NCBI RefSeq assembly: GCF_014904705.1 | Contig: NZ_JACZCQ010000007.1 | Location: 28,833-92,832 of the forward strand | Length of the DNA stretch: 64,000 bases | Reading direction: 5' to 3' | Origin: Nisaea sediminum | GTDB lineage: Bacteria; Pseudomonadota; Alphaproteobacteria; Thalassobaculales; Thalassobaculaceae | Part shown: in pieces, positions 34,836 through 43,417 of the stretch | Position numbering within the stretch: position 1 is the stretch's first letter | Layout: the number at the start of each line of letters is the position of its first letter | Program-made: the position numbers and the translations under genes | Notes under the pieces: generated by a model | Databases searched by the model: none | Seen by the model: the letters and a program-made list of their open reading frames with translations, nothing else | What the model was told of the DNA's origin: nothing

Positions 34836-35573
34836 TCAGTCGGCGGCGGTCCAGCCGTGTTTCTTCAGCCACCATTCGACCTGGCCGATCTGCCACTCAT
34901 AGTCGAGATCGAAGCCTGCCTCGTTGTGGATCGGATGAATCCGGTTGCCCATCCACCGCTGTGGGAGCACGCCATGTTCCAGGTCGAGCAGGTTGCGGGG
35001 CCGGGCGACGACGAGAGCCACGTCAGCGAACCAGACATCTCCTTGGCTGTCGCGGTCGCAGTTCATCTGTTCCGGATCGCCGATCGCCTCGAAGGGGACG
35101 AAGGGATAGACCCTGCCGTCCTCGGCGATGCGGCGCGCGCGCAGCGGACTCCACATGTTGTAGCGGGAGACGGTGATCGCAGAATCCAGCGTCGGATCCT
35201 TGCGCAGTGCGGCGATGCCCTCGCTCATCTGTTCCGGAGAAACCGTGGCGGCATTGCAAAACAGCAGGATGAGAAGTTCGACCTCCTTGCCGGTCCTCGC
35301 CTCGATTTCCTGATAGGCATGCAGGTAGGCATCTTCAGCGAGTGCTTCGGAAGTCGCGAGATGTGCCGGCCTTTCGATCGTCTGGACGCCCAGACCGTAG
35401 GCGATTTCCGTCAGCCGGGGATCGTCTGTCGAGAGATAAACCTCATCGACCTCCGGACAATTCATCGCCGCTTTCATCGGATACCAGGACAGCGGGCGGC
35501 CCAGCACCTTGGTGACGTTCTTGTCGGGGAAGCCGACGCTGCCTTTGCGACCAAGAATAATCGCCGCGATCAT
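34836..35573 (-). CDS. CMP-sugar (acylneuraminate-type) cytidylyltransferase
   Basis: The 245-aa protein belongs to the NeuA/KdsB cytidylyltransferase family. It opens with AAIILGRKGSVGFPDKNVTKVLGRPLSWYP, a variant of the RxGSKGxxxKN nucleotide-binding signature, followed by VYLSTDDPRLTEIA and an AEDAYLHAYQEIE region. The C-terminal segment is acidic (DLDYEWQIGQVEWWL), as in NeuA. Such enzymes couple CTP to a 2-keto-3-deoxy sugar acid to give CMP-sugar. No NeuB-type synthase was found in the window, so the activated acid is unknown. It lies 11 bases from the Gfo/Idh gene upstream. Confidence 0.87.
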   Translation of the reverse strand: MIAAIILGRKGSVGFPDKNVTKVLGRPLSWYPMKAAMNCPEVDEVYLSTDDPRLTEIAYGLGVQTIERPAHLATSEALAEDAYLHAYQEIEARTGKEVELLILLFCNAATVSPEQMSEGIAALRKDPTLDSAITVSRYNMWSPLRARRIAEDGRVYPFVPFEAIGDPEQMNCDRDSQGDVWFADVALVVARPRNLLDLEHGVLPQRWMGNRIHPIHNEAGFDLDYEWQIGQVEWWLKKHGWTAAD

Positions 35574-35584
35574 TTTGCTGTTCC

Positions 35585-36682
35585 TCAGTTCTTTTCCGGC
35601 GGAGTGCGGTAAAGGTTTGCCAGGCTGTCATCCGGCCGGCCAAGTCGCTCCGAGGTCGGGTTGTCTGCCAGGTCAACCCAGTCACCGACTTCGTCAGATC
35701 TATAAATGGCATGCAGCAGCGAGATTGTCTTCAAGCCGTCTTCGAGGCTGGTCGGCGGAGCGCCTTTGCCGAGGACCGCATCGGCAATGCCGGCCATCAC
35801 GACGTCATGGCCGAAACCATAGACGGTCGGAAACTCCTCGCTGTGCTCTGCGCAGACGGAATTGTCCGGAGAGAAGATCTCAAGGGTATTCGTCGCGACG
35901 CCACCGATCTGGATCAGCCCTTTTTCCGCCACGCAGGAGACGGAGGCCTCGAAATCGTCCGGGCGCGCGGAGGTCAGGACCTCAAGGGTGCCGAGAGCAC
36001 CGCTCTCGAATTCGATCGTCGCGACGACGGTATCCTCCACCTCGATGTCCGCACCGAGCGTGGCCATTTTGGAGTTCACACGCTTGATGTCGCCGCAGAG
36101 ATAACGAAGCAGGTCGACATAGTGGATGCCCTGGTTCGTCAGGGCGCCGCCATCCATGGAGAACGTGCCGCGCCACGGGCTGAGATCGTAATAGCGCTGC
36201 GGACGGCACCAGCGCAGACGCACGGTGCCGACGCGGACCGGACCGAGTTCACCGTCCCCGGACAGTTGGTCCTTCGCGAATTGGACGGCCCTGTTGAACC
36301 GGTTCTGATAGATTGGGAAGACCTGCACGCCGTTCCGCGCTGCCTCGTCGCCGAGTTTTTTGCCCTGCGCCGGCGTCATCGCCAGCGGCTTCTCGATTGC
36401 TACATTGCGCTTGTAGGTCTGCACCACATCCAGCGCATGCTCGACATGCATCCCGCTCGGGGTCAGGACCGAGACCACATCAATATCCGGCCGGCTCTGC
36501 AGCATCGTGTGATAGTTGGTGTACCGTTCAACGCTCTCAGGGGCTTCGCGCTCGGCAAGCCGTTCCGCATTCATGTCGCAGAGGGCGACAAGCGATGCGT
36601 TCGGGGTCTTGCCCAAGGCATCGATATGGCGGCTCGAAATCCGGCCACATCCGATGATCGCGAATTTCACTGAACTGGACAT
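35585..36682 (-). CDS. Gfo/Idh/MocA-family oxidoreductase
   Basis: The 365-aa product shows the family layout: N-terminal NAD(P) domain with FAIIGCGRISSRHIDAL, then VVSVLTPSGMHVEHA, the sugar-site VAIEKPLAMTPAQG (the EKP motif), and a C-terminal domain with SMDGGALTNQGIHYVDLL. The chosen ATG at 36682 gives the usual length. These enzymes oxidise or reduce NDP-sugars, often at C3, or inositol-type sugars. As first gene of the six-gene minus-strand operon it may carry out the first redox step of the CMP-sugar pathway. The upstream 36683-36943 gap should hold the promoter. Confidence 0.88.
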   Translation of the reverse strand: MSSSVKFAIIGCGRISSRHIDALGKTPNASLVALCDMNAERLAEREAPESVERYTNYHTMLQSRPDIDVVSVLTPSGMHVEHALDVVQTYKRNVAIEKPLAMTPAQGKKLGDEAARNGVQVFPIYQNRFNRAVQFAKDQLSGDGELGPVRVGTVRLRWCRPQRYYDLSPWRGTFSMDGGALTNQGIHYVDLLRYLCGDIKRVNSKMATLGADIEVEDTVVATIEFESGALGTLEVLTSARPDDFEASVSCVAEKGLIQIGGVATNTLEIFSPDNSVCAEHSEEFPTVYGFGHDVVMAGIADAVLGKGAPPTSLEDGLKTISLLHAIYRSDEVGDWVDLADNPTSERLGRPDDSLANLYRTPPEKN

Positions 36683-36943
36683 TCTGGTGCTTGCCCCCCC
36701 GGGACGCAGACTGGTGTGGACAACACTATCAACGCACGAGAGCGATGGGTGAGTTGTTGCGGCTCCGTATATAGAGCAAGGTCCTTGCCGATCCAACCCC
36801 GATCTGGGACAGAGACAGAGCTGCATTTGAGCCAAGAAAGGGCAACGCACATCGCGTTGGATCTAGGCATGCGCTCCGAGGAGTTCATGAGCAAGCGCAA
36901 GATGATGAGGCTGCTTGTCTTCGATTACTCTTGAAGGCGTGGT

Positions 36944-37627
36944 TTACCCTCGCGTCAAACGGTCGAAGAAACGGACCAACGGGTTCGAGAATTTCAGTGG
37001 CCCGCCGGTAATCGCGACGCAGATGCAACCAAGCTCCGGGTCCGCCGTCGGCGCATGCTGATCGTCCTCGCCGTTCACAGCGAGATCGCCGCGCCCATAG
37101 CGGCCGCTGGCATCGCTGAAGGCCCCGTCGAGCACCAGCGTCAGCTCGGCGCCCTCATGGCCGTGATCCGGCACCGCACGGCCCGGCTTCAGGCGGATCA
37201 GGGACATCTCGAAACGGTCGTCATTGACCGGAATGCGGCATTCCTCGATGCCCGGGCCGCGCTTGCGCCACCCGAGCGATCCGAGCGGGCCGCAGAGATA
37301 GCCGCGGAGCGGCTGCGGGACGATCTCCTCGGTTTCCAGATCCGATCCGATCAGGCCGGCCGCATCCTCCGCCGGTGCGTCGTTATTCGCGGAGATTTCC
37401 GCCAGGGCCGCGTCCAGGGCGCTCGCCGTCAGCGGTACCGGTTCGATCTCGTCCAGCAGCAGGCCGCCGATATCCTCGAATTCCGCCACGGTCCGGCGCA
37501 GATCCGGACGCAGGGCGAGCTGGGTTGCGACCAGCACCGAGACGGCCTCGGGCAGGGCGCCGCTGGCATAGCCGAGCAGCAGTTCCTCGACCGCCTGCTC
37601 GCTGCTTACTGAGATTGCTTCAGCCAT
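36944..37627 (-). CDS. ChrR-like cupin anti-sigma factor lacking the N-terminal zinc site
   Basis: The 227-aa product aligns with Rhodobacter ChrR along its length. The N-terminal anti-sigma domain reads YASGALPEAVSVLVAT, but the zinc motif HxxxCxxC is replaced by Gln36, Arg40 and Leu43, and there is no N-terminal His. The C-terminal cupin keeps His155, His157, Glu161 and His191, with the same spacing as the ChrR metal ligands His141, His143, Glu147 and His177. ChrR holds its sigma factor until singlet oxygen or related stress. The ATG follows the sigma stop by 2 bases. Loss of the four zinc ligands raises the question of how it binds its partner. Confidence 0.85.
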   Translation of the reverse strand: MAEAISVSSEQAVEELLLGYASGALPEAVSVLVATQLALRPDLRRTVAEFEDIGGLLLDEIEPVPLTASALDAALAEISANNDAPAEDAAGLIGSDLETEEIVPQPLRGYLCGPLGSLGWRKRGPGIEECRIPVNDDRFEMSLIRLKPGRAVPDHGHEGAELTLVLDGAFSDASGRYGRGDLAVNGEDDQHAPTADPELGCICVAITGGPLKFSNPLVRFFDRLTRG

Positions 37628-37629
37628 GG

Positions 37630-38169
37630 TCACTCGAAATCCTTCATCTCGTGCCTCAGCCGGGCGAGCGCCAGGCGGATGCGCGACTTGACCGTTCCCA
37701 GAGGCAGACCGCTTTCCTCGGCGATCTGGCTGTGGGACAGGTCTTCGTAAAAGGCCCGCCGTACCAGCTCCGCCTGCTCCTGCGGCAGGGCGCGCATGGC
37801 TGCGGCGACCCGTTTGCCCGCTTGGGCATTCTGCAGCGTCCGGTCGGGAGCGGGTTCCTCCGACGGGACCAGGGCCGGATCGTTCGGATCCAGCTCCGGG
37901 CGTTTCTCCCGGCGCAGGCGGTCGATGCGCTTGTTCCGGGCGATGGTGAAGATCCAGGTGCTCGCGCCGGCCTGCCGGCGGTCGAAACTCTCCGCCTTGC
38001 GCCACACCATGACCATCGCCTCCTGCGCGACATCCTCCGCCACCGTGGGCTCGGCACCGAGCCGCATAAGGTAGGATTTCAGCCGCGGCGCGAAATGCTC
38101 GAAGAGGAGGCGGAATGCCTCCCTGTCGCGCCGCGCGGCGATGGCCTCGATCAAATCTTCATGCGTCAT
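37630..38169 (-). CDS. ECF sigma factor, RpoE/ECF11-like
   Basis: The 179-aa product has sigma region 2 (LLFEHFAPRLKSYLMRLGAEPTVAEDVAQEAMVMVWRK, shown here by its ends FEHFAPRLKSYL and AEDVAQEAMVMVW; STWIFTIARNKRIDRLRR is 2.4) and region 4 (RRAFYEDLSHSQIAEESG, LPLGTVKSRIRLALARLR). It directs RNA polymerase to stress promoters. The ATG at 38169 gives the size of Rhodobacter RpoE; an in-frame ATG at 38280 is only about five bases after the predicted transcription start and is less likely. A consensus-like promoter at 38292-38317 suggests autoregulation. Confidence 0.9.
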   Translation of the reverse strand: MTHEDLIEAIAARRDREAFRLLFEHFAPRLKSYLMRLGAEPTVAEDVAQEAMVMVWRKAESFDRRQAGASTWIFTIARNKRIDRLRREKRPELDPNDPALVPSEEPAPDRTLQNAQAGKRVAAAMRALPQEQAELVRRAFYEDLSHSQIAEESGLPLGTVKSRIRLALARLRHEMKDFE

Positions 38170-38291
38170 GGTCAAGCTGTGTCTGACCCTTATGCCAATC
38201 ATACGAACCGGTTCTACCGTTTCCGTCGTACGCGACTCAAGATCGCGCTCCAGCATGGGTGTGCAGATTTGCTCTAACATGACGATGGTGA

Positions 38292-38317
38292 TACGGGTAC
38301 GCGGAGTGGGTGGATCA
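38292..38317 (-). promoter_or_regulatory. Predicted ECF11/RpoE-type promoter of the sigma/anti-sigma operon
   Basis: Read on the minus strand, TGATCC (38317-38312) and CGTA (38295-38292) are separated by exactly 16 bases. That is the -35/-10 arrangement known for Rhodobacter RpoE-dependent promoters. It lies upstream of the sigma gene and would start transcription near 38285, giving a leader of about 115 bases to the ATG at 38169. Functional assignment is inference from the match. Confidence 0.65.
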
Positions 38318-38445
38318 TTCGCTCGCCGAATTAATTTCGGGCGAAATTCTTCTTAGTCCCGCCACATTCTTTGCATTGAATAATGTCCGCTCAGATGGCA
38401 TCCAAACTAACAGACGTGATAACCGGAATGGCTGGCTCAGGACCC

Positions 38446-38958
38446 ATGACGCACTTCCGCTCGTTCTTGCTCGGCATCGTACTCGCTCTCGGCACCGCCG
38501 GTGCCGCGCAGGCCCAGGAGCCGCAAACCATCGGTCGCAACAGCGACTGGATCGCCTACACCTACCAGAGCGGCGGCAAGACCGTCTGCTACATGGCGAG
38601 CACGCCGCTCAAGGCCGAGGGCAATTACTCCAAGCGCGGACATATCTACGCGCTGGTGACGCATCATCCGGATTCGGACAGCCGCGGCGAGTTCAGCATC
38701 GTGACCGGCTATACCTACAAGACCGACAGCGAGGTCGAGGTCGAGATCGGCGGGCAGACCTTCCAGCTCTTCACCGACAACGACCGTGCCTGGGCGCCGG
38801 ACGCGAAGACCGACAGCGCGATCGTCAACGCCATGATCAAGGGCGCCAAGATGGTGGTAACCGGCCAATCCTCGCGCGGGACCAAGACGTCGGACACCTA
38901 CTCGCTGAGCGGCTTCACCGCGACCAAGAAGCTCATCGACAAGACCTGCAAGAAGTAG
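38446..38958 (+). CDS. IalB-like secreted protein
   Basis: The 170-aa product begins with a signal peptide (FRSFLLGIVLALGTAGAAQAQ, cleavage likely after AQA) and continues with a beta-rich domain typical of the invasion-associated locus B family: DWIAYTYQSGGKTVCYMAS at the start, YKTDSEVEVEIGG in the middle, and a C-terminal Cys. Two cysteines could form a disulfide in the periplasm. The family is common in alphaproteobacteria; its biochemical role is poorly defined. The chosen ATG at 38446 is preceded by AGGA. It is divergent from the ECF sigma operon. Confidence 0.78.
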   Translation: MTHFRSFLLGIVLALGTAGAAQAQEPQTIGRNSDWIAYTYQSGGKTVCYMASTPLKAEGNYSKRGHIYALVTHHPDSDSRGEFSIVTGYTYKTDSEVEVEIGGQTFQLFTDNDRAWAPDAKTDSAIVNAMIKGAKMVVTGQSSRGTKTSDTYSLSGFTATKKLIDKTCKK

Positions 38959-39057
38959 CCTCACGGCCGCAGTGGTCTGGAGCCACGCGGGGGCGGCATG
39001 GCTGCTCTCTGCCGATTCGGCTTGCCTTCGGCGCCTCTTCGACTCATTTTACCGCCC

Positions 39058-40215
<1,158 letters not shown>

Positions 40216-40252
40216 GCGCCGTCAGACGATAGGGTAGATCGAACTTCTCTTT

Positions 40253-40288
40253 GAAAACGCCGCAATCACAACAGGTTGTGGCGTTTTC
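40253..40288 (+). terminator. Probable rlmN terminator / inverted repeat before dddL
   Basis: GAAAACGCC (40253-40261) and GGCGTTTTC (40280-40288) are perfect complements, and the T4 run lies in the 3-prime arm. Inside, CACAAC-AG-GTTGTG forms an alternative stem. A factor-independent terminator of rlmN is the simplest view; a role in control of dddL 84 bases downstream cannot be excluded. Confidence 0.55.
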
Positions 40289-40371
40289 CACGTAATCCTC
40301 ATTGCTGTGAACTGCTTTCCTCCTCGATGTGGAGATAATCTCATCGATCTGCAGGCGGAGTGTGCAGGATC

Positions 40372-41088
40372 ATGTTCGAGACCGGCGAGAGAACAGATGC
40401 GTCCTCTGGGCAGCCTGAAACACTGACCCTCCGCGATTGCCCCAACTGGAGCTATCTCCTGCAGGAATTCGAGACGCTCTACCGCTACGGTTCGGCCGGC
40501 GGGAGCAAGGCGATCCGTGCGCACCGGCGGCGGGTGAGGGACACGCTCTCCGCGATCATCGACGGCAATCCCGAGGTCGCGATCGGAACGCCGGAGGCGA
40601 AGCCGGTGACGGCGCATCTGCCGCGCGCCTTCGATCTCGGGGCGCGGAACGCGCTCGCAGGCCTCAGTCGGGCGCTGGAGCGGGTCTCGGACCAGCTCGT
40701 CTGGGAATACGGCTACAAAAAGGTGCCTCAGGCGCTGGCGCGGAAATACGCCTTCTGCCACGTGCTCGGGCCGCGCGGGCCGGTGAAGTCGGAGAAGCTG
40801 ATCCTCGGCTTCGTGCTGTTCGCGCCGAACACGACCTATCCGCAGCACAGCCACAAGGATATCGAGGAAAGCTACATCTCCGTCGCCGGCGCCTGGTCGG
40901 AGAACGAGATGGCGGTCTATGCGCCGGGTTCGCTGATCCTCAACAAGCCGGGGCAGGAGCACCGGATCACCACCGGGAACGTCGATCCCTGCCTGCTCGC
41001 CTGGGCCTGGGTCGGGCCGAGCGACCTGCTGACCGCGCAGGAACTGAAATTCTCCAAGAGCCGGAAGAAGGACCTGTCCGGGACCTGA
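40372..41088 (+). CDS. dddL: Dimethylsulfoniopropionate lyase, DddL-type cupin
   Basis: The 238-aa product matches DddL: NWSYLLQEFETLYRYGSAGGS near the start, VWEYGYKKVP, HVLGPRGPVKSEKLILG, then the cupin metal site His159/His161/Glu166 in YPQHSHKDIEESY and His197 in NKPGQEHRITTG. AWSENEMAVYAPGSLILN links the two motifs. DddL splits dimethylsulfoniopropionate into acrylate and dimethyl sulfide, a marine sulfur-cycle reaction. No acrylate-use genes (acuN, acuK, acuI) are adjacent. The ATG at 40372 is 11 bases after GGAG; a GTG at 40360 is possible. The related DddQ and DddW families share the cupin site but fit less well. Confidence 0.85.
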   Translation: MFETGERTDASSGQPETLTLRDCPNWSYLLQEFETLYRYGSAGGSKAIRAHRRRVRDTLSAIIDGNPEVAIGTPEAKPVTAHLPRAFDLGARNALAGLSRALERVSDQLVWEYGYKKVPQALARKYAFCHVLGPRGPVKSEKLILGFVLFAPNTTYPQHSHKDIEESYISVAGAWSENEMAVYAPGSLILNKPGQEHRITTGNVDPCLLAWAWVGPSDLLTAQELKFSKSRKKDLSGT

Positions 41089-41098
41089 GGGCGCCGGG

Positions 41099-41293
41099 TC
41101 AGCGCACGCGGCGGAACAGCGCGAGGAAGTCTGCCCACGCGCCCTTCCGGCTGCGGATCGCCCAGGCCGGACGCCAGGCGAGTCTGACCGAGAGCACGTT
41201 TCGCCGGTCGCCCTCCGTCGCCTCGAGCGCATCCAGATGGGCGCGCACGTCCGCTTTCGAAAGATGAGGGCCTCTGGTAGGTGCCAGTCTCAC
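41099..41293 (-). CDS. Small ORF translationally coupled to the SIS gene
   Basis: A 64-aa frame starts with GTG in a GTGA overlap with the stop of the SIS-domain gene. It encodes a basic protein with LDALEATEGDRRNVLSVRLAW and an arginine-rich end, and has no recognised domain. It fills an otherwise empty 190 bases before the convergent dddL stop. The overlap is typical of real operon members, but the GC-rich DNA gives many chance frames. Confidence 0.35.
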   Translation of the reverse strand: MRLAPTRGPHLSKADVRAHLDALEATEGDRRNVLSVRLAWRPAWAIRSRKGAWADFLALFRRVR

Positions 41294-41925
41294 TCCGCCG
41301 CCATCCGGCGGCGCTTCAGGGCACCCGGATTTCGGTCGTCCGCCGTGCCCCAGCCGAGCGACAGGTCGAGGATGGCGTGGATCAGGGCGCTGTGCGCCAC
41401 TTCGACAAACCCGTATTCGTCCCCGGCGACATGGAAATTGAGATCTCCGGAAAGACGCAGCGGATTTTCGCTGTCGAAACCGGAGAAGGTGATGACACCG
41501 CACCCCTTGTCCCGTGCGCGTTCCACCGCGCGCAGAATGTTCGCCGAGGAGCCGCTGCTGCTGATGGCGACGAGCACATCGCCCTCCCGGCCGTAATAGC
41601 CGATCTGCTCGGCGAAGACCGCCTCGCCGCCGATATCGTTCACCAAGGCCGTCAGCATCGCGCCGTCGTTCAGGGCGAGGGACCGGATGCCGCCGTTCTT
41701 GGAGAAATCGAGCGCGTAATGCGAGGCCATCGAAGCGCTGGCGCCGTTGCCGATGAAGATGAGCTTGTTTCCGGCCTCATGCGCGGCCCGTCCCCGGGAA
41801 AGGAAGGCCTCGATCCCGGCACCGATCGTCATCGGCCGTCCCGCGAGGTCCGTGACGCTCGCGTCGCGGGTCAGGCGCGCCAGGGTTTCGAAATACTCCG
41901 CCGTGCGGTCCGCGAGGCTGCCCAT
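41290..41925 (-). CDS. SIS-domain phosphosugar isomerase (GmhA-like)
   Basis: The 211-aa product has one SIS domain: LIFIGNGASASMASHYALDFSKNGG, VNDIGGEAVFAEQI and VLVAISSSGSSANILRAVERARDKG, the sugar-phosphate-binding strands of sedoheptulose-7-phosphate isomerase relatives. EVAHSALIHAILD fits the C-terminal helix with an active-site His. GmhA makes D-glycero-manno-heptose 7-phosphate for lipopolysaccharide core. No HldE or GmhB lies near, so the exact sugar is open. It is the upstream member of a coupled pair with the small frame at 41099. Confidence 0.83.
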   Translation of the reverse strand: MGSLADRTAEYFETLARLTRDASVTDLAGRPMTIGAGIEAFLSRGRAAHEAGNKLIFIGNGASASMASHYALDFSKNGGIRSLALNDGAMLTALVNDIGGEAVFAEQIGYYGREGDVLVAISSSGSSANILRAVERARDKGCGVITFSGFDSENPLRLSGDLNFHVAGDEYGFVEVAHSALIHAILDLSLGWGTADDRNPGALKRRRMAAE

Positions 41926-41962
41926 CGCATTTTCGTCCCGTTGCTTCTCCGGTCAGGACCGT

Positions 41963-42334
41963 TCAGTCCACAAGATCGTCTTCTACCACATCTCCGCCGG
42001 GGGCGTCGTTGTCATCGCTCTCCGGTTTGCCGGTCGTGACGACGCGAAAGCCGAGTTCGTCCTCGGGCGGCAGCGTGGTCATCGCGGTGAGCACGCCGTC
42101 CTTGCGGGCGTCCAGGAGCATGCGGCCCAAAGGCTGAAAATGACTGCTTCCCCCCTCGCCGTCGGGCGCATCGATCAGCACGCGGACCGAGCGCGGGGTG
42201 CGGAACCGGCTGCGCTCGAGCATGCGCTCGACCGAGGCGGCGGAATGCGGGAGGTCGAGGCCGCGCAGGTCCAGCTCGTACTCCGCGTCGCGGCTGTCGC
42301 CGAAGAGCGGTTTCAGGTCTCCATGATCAGCCAT
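41963..42334 (-). CDS. Small hypothetical, possibly Smr-like
   Basis: The 123-aa protein has YELDLRGLDLPHSAASVERMLERSRFR followed by a strand VRVLIDAPDG, which has the helix-strand order of an Smr domain (the DLxGLxxxxA element), but lacks the HGxG motif. The last 30 residues are acidic. Function unknown. The ATG at 42334 lies 11 bases after AGAGGA. It is 37 bases upstream of the SIS gene on the same strand. Confidence 0.6.
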   Translation of the reverse strand: MADHGDLKPLFGDSRDAEYELDLRGLDLPHSAASVERMLERSRFRTPRSVRVLIDAPDGEGGSSHFQPLGRMLLDARKDGVLTAMTTLPPEDELGFRVVTTGKPESDDNDAPGGDVVEDDLVD

Positions 42335-42516
42335 CCGGCCCAAAATCCTCTTGTTCGAGCATATTTCTTTCAGATCATTTGGGCGATTATCGCTTCAACT
42401 GCAAGACCCGGGCCCGGCGGCCGAAAATCGTACCGGATTCAGTTGAAAACACAGGCACCTCTCCTTATTTCTGCTCAGACGAATTTTTTTGACCTTCGGC
42501 TCGTTGGGAGTGAGAC

Positions 42517-43239
42517 ATGGACTTGCAGCGCAAACACATGACAGCCGCCGAGGCGGAGGCCGCACAGATCGACGTCGGCCTGCGCAACTATATGCTCGGC
42601 GTCTACAACCACATGACGATCGGCCTCGCACTGACCGGCTTCTTCGCGTTCGGGACGAAAATCCTCGCGATGAGTTCGCCGGCCTTCGCGCAGCTGATCT
42701 TCGCCTCGCCGCTGAAATGGGTGATCATGCTTGCCCCGCTCGGCATGGTGTTCTTCCTCGCCGCCCGCGTCCAGTCGATGTCGGCCTCCTCGGCGCGGAC
42801 GACTTTCTTTATCTATGCCAGTGTGATGGGTATCAGCCTGGCCAGCATCTTCTTCGTCTTTACCGGCGAAAGCATCGTGCGCGTGTTCTTCATCACCGCT
42901 GCGGCATTCGCGGGACTCAGTCTTTACGGCTACACGACGAAGAAAAGCCTCAGCGGCATGGGCACGTTCCTGTTCATGGGCCTCATCGGGATCCTGATCG
43001 CCAGCGTCGTGAACATCTTCATGGCCTCGACCATGCTGCATTTCGTGATCTCGGTCGGCGGCGTCCTGGTCTTCGCGGGCCTGACCGCCTACGACACTCA
43101 GAACATCAAGAACATGTACATGGAGTCCGACGGCCACGAGGTCGCGACCAAGAAGTCGGTCATGGGCGCCCTGCAGCTCTATCTCGATTTCCTCAACATG
43201 TTCCTGTTCCTGCTGCAGCTCCTCGGCAATCGCGAATAG
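42517..43239 (+). CDS. Bax inhibitor-1/YccA family membrane protein
   Basis: The 240-aa product has seven hydrophobic segments from about residue 30 to the C-terminus, and the family residues GLRNYMLGVYNHMTIGLALTG in front. SLYGYTTKKSLSGMGTFLFMGLIG and FAGLTAYDTQNIKNMY near the end are typical UPF0005 signatures, the latter holding the conserved acidic pore residue. It acts in the inner membrane; relatives conduct calcium or interact with proteases (YccA). It is divergent from the gene at 41963 and ends before a good intrinsic terminator. Confidence 0.92.
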   Translation: MDLQRKHMTAAEAEAAQIDVGLRNYMLGVYNHMTIGLALTGFFAFGTKILAMSSPAFAQLIFASPLKWVIMLAPLGMVFFLAARVQSMSASSARTTFFIYASVMGISLASIFFVFTGESIVRVFFITAAAFAGLSLYGYTTKKSLSGMGTFLFMGLIGILIASVVNIFMASTMLHFVISVGGVLVFAGLTAYDTQNIKNMYMESDGHEVATKKSVMGALQLYLDFLNMFLFLLQLLGNRE

Positions 43240-43266
43240 CCTCGCAGTCAGGCACAAATTCGAAAG

Positions 43267-43297
43267 AGCCGTGCCCGGGCAACCGGCGCGGCTTTTT
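43267..43297 (+). terminator. Intrinsic terminator
   Basis: The stem AGCCG...CGGCT extends inward to CCGG-GCAA-CCGG and is followed directly by TTTTT. It ends transcription of the Bax-inhibitor-1 gene, 27 bases after its stop. Confidence 0.8.
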
Positions 43298-43417
43298 CTT
43301 TTCCTCAGGATTTCACGGAAAATCCGTTAACCCCTCCTAAATACTAATTTATATATAAATCCTTGCGCTTGGACGACCGGGCGCAAGCGCATAGGTTGAG
43401 TTGAAGGCGCGCAAGCG

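Noticed and set aside
36944..38005. 353-aa protein covering the anti-sigma gene and part of the sigma gene
   Set aside because: The extra N-terminal part is the sigma gene read in another frame. The ATG at 37627, two bases after the sigma stop, gives the ChrR length.
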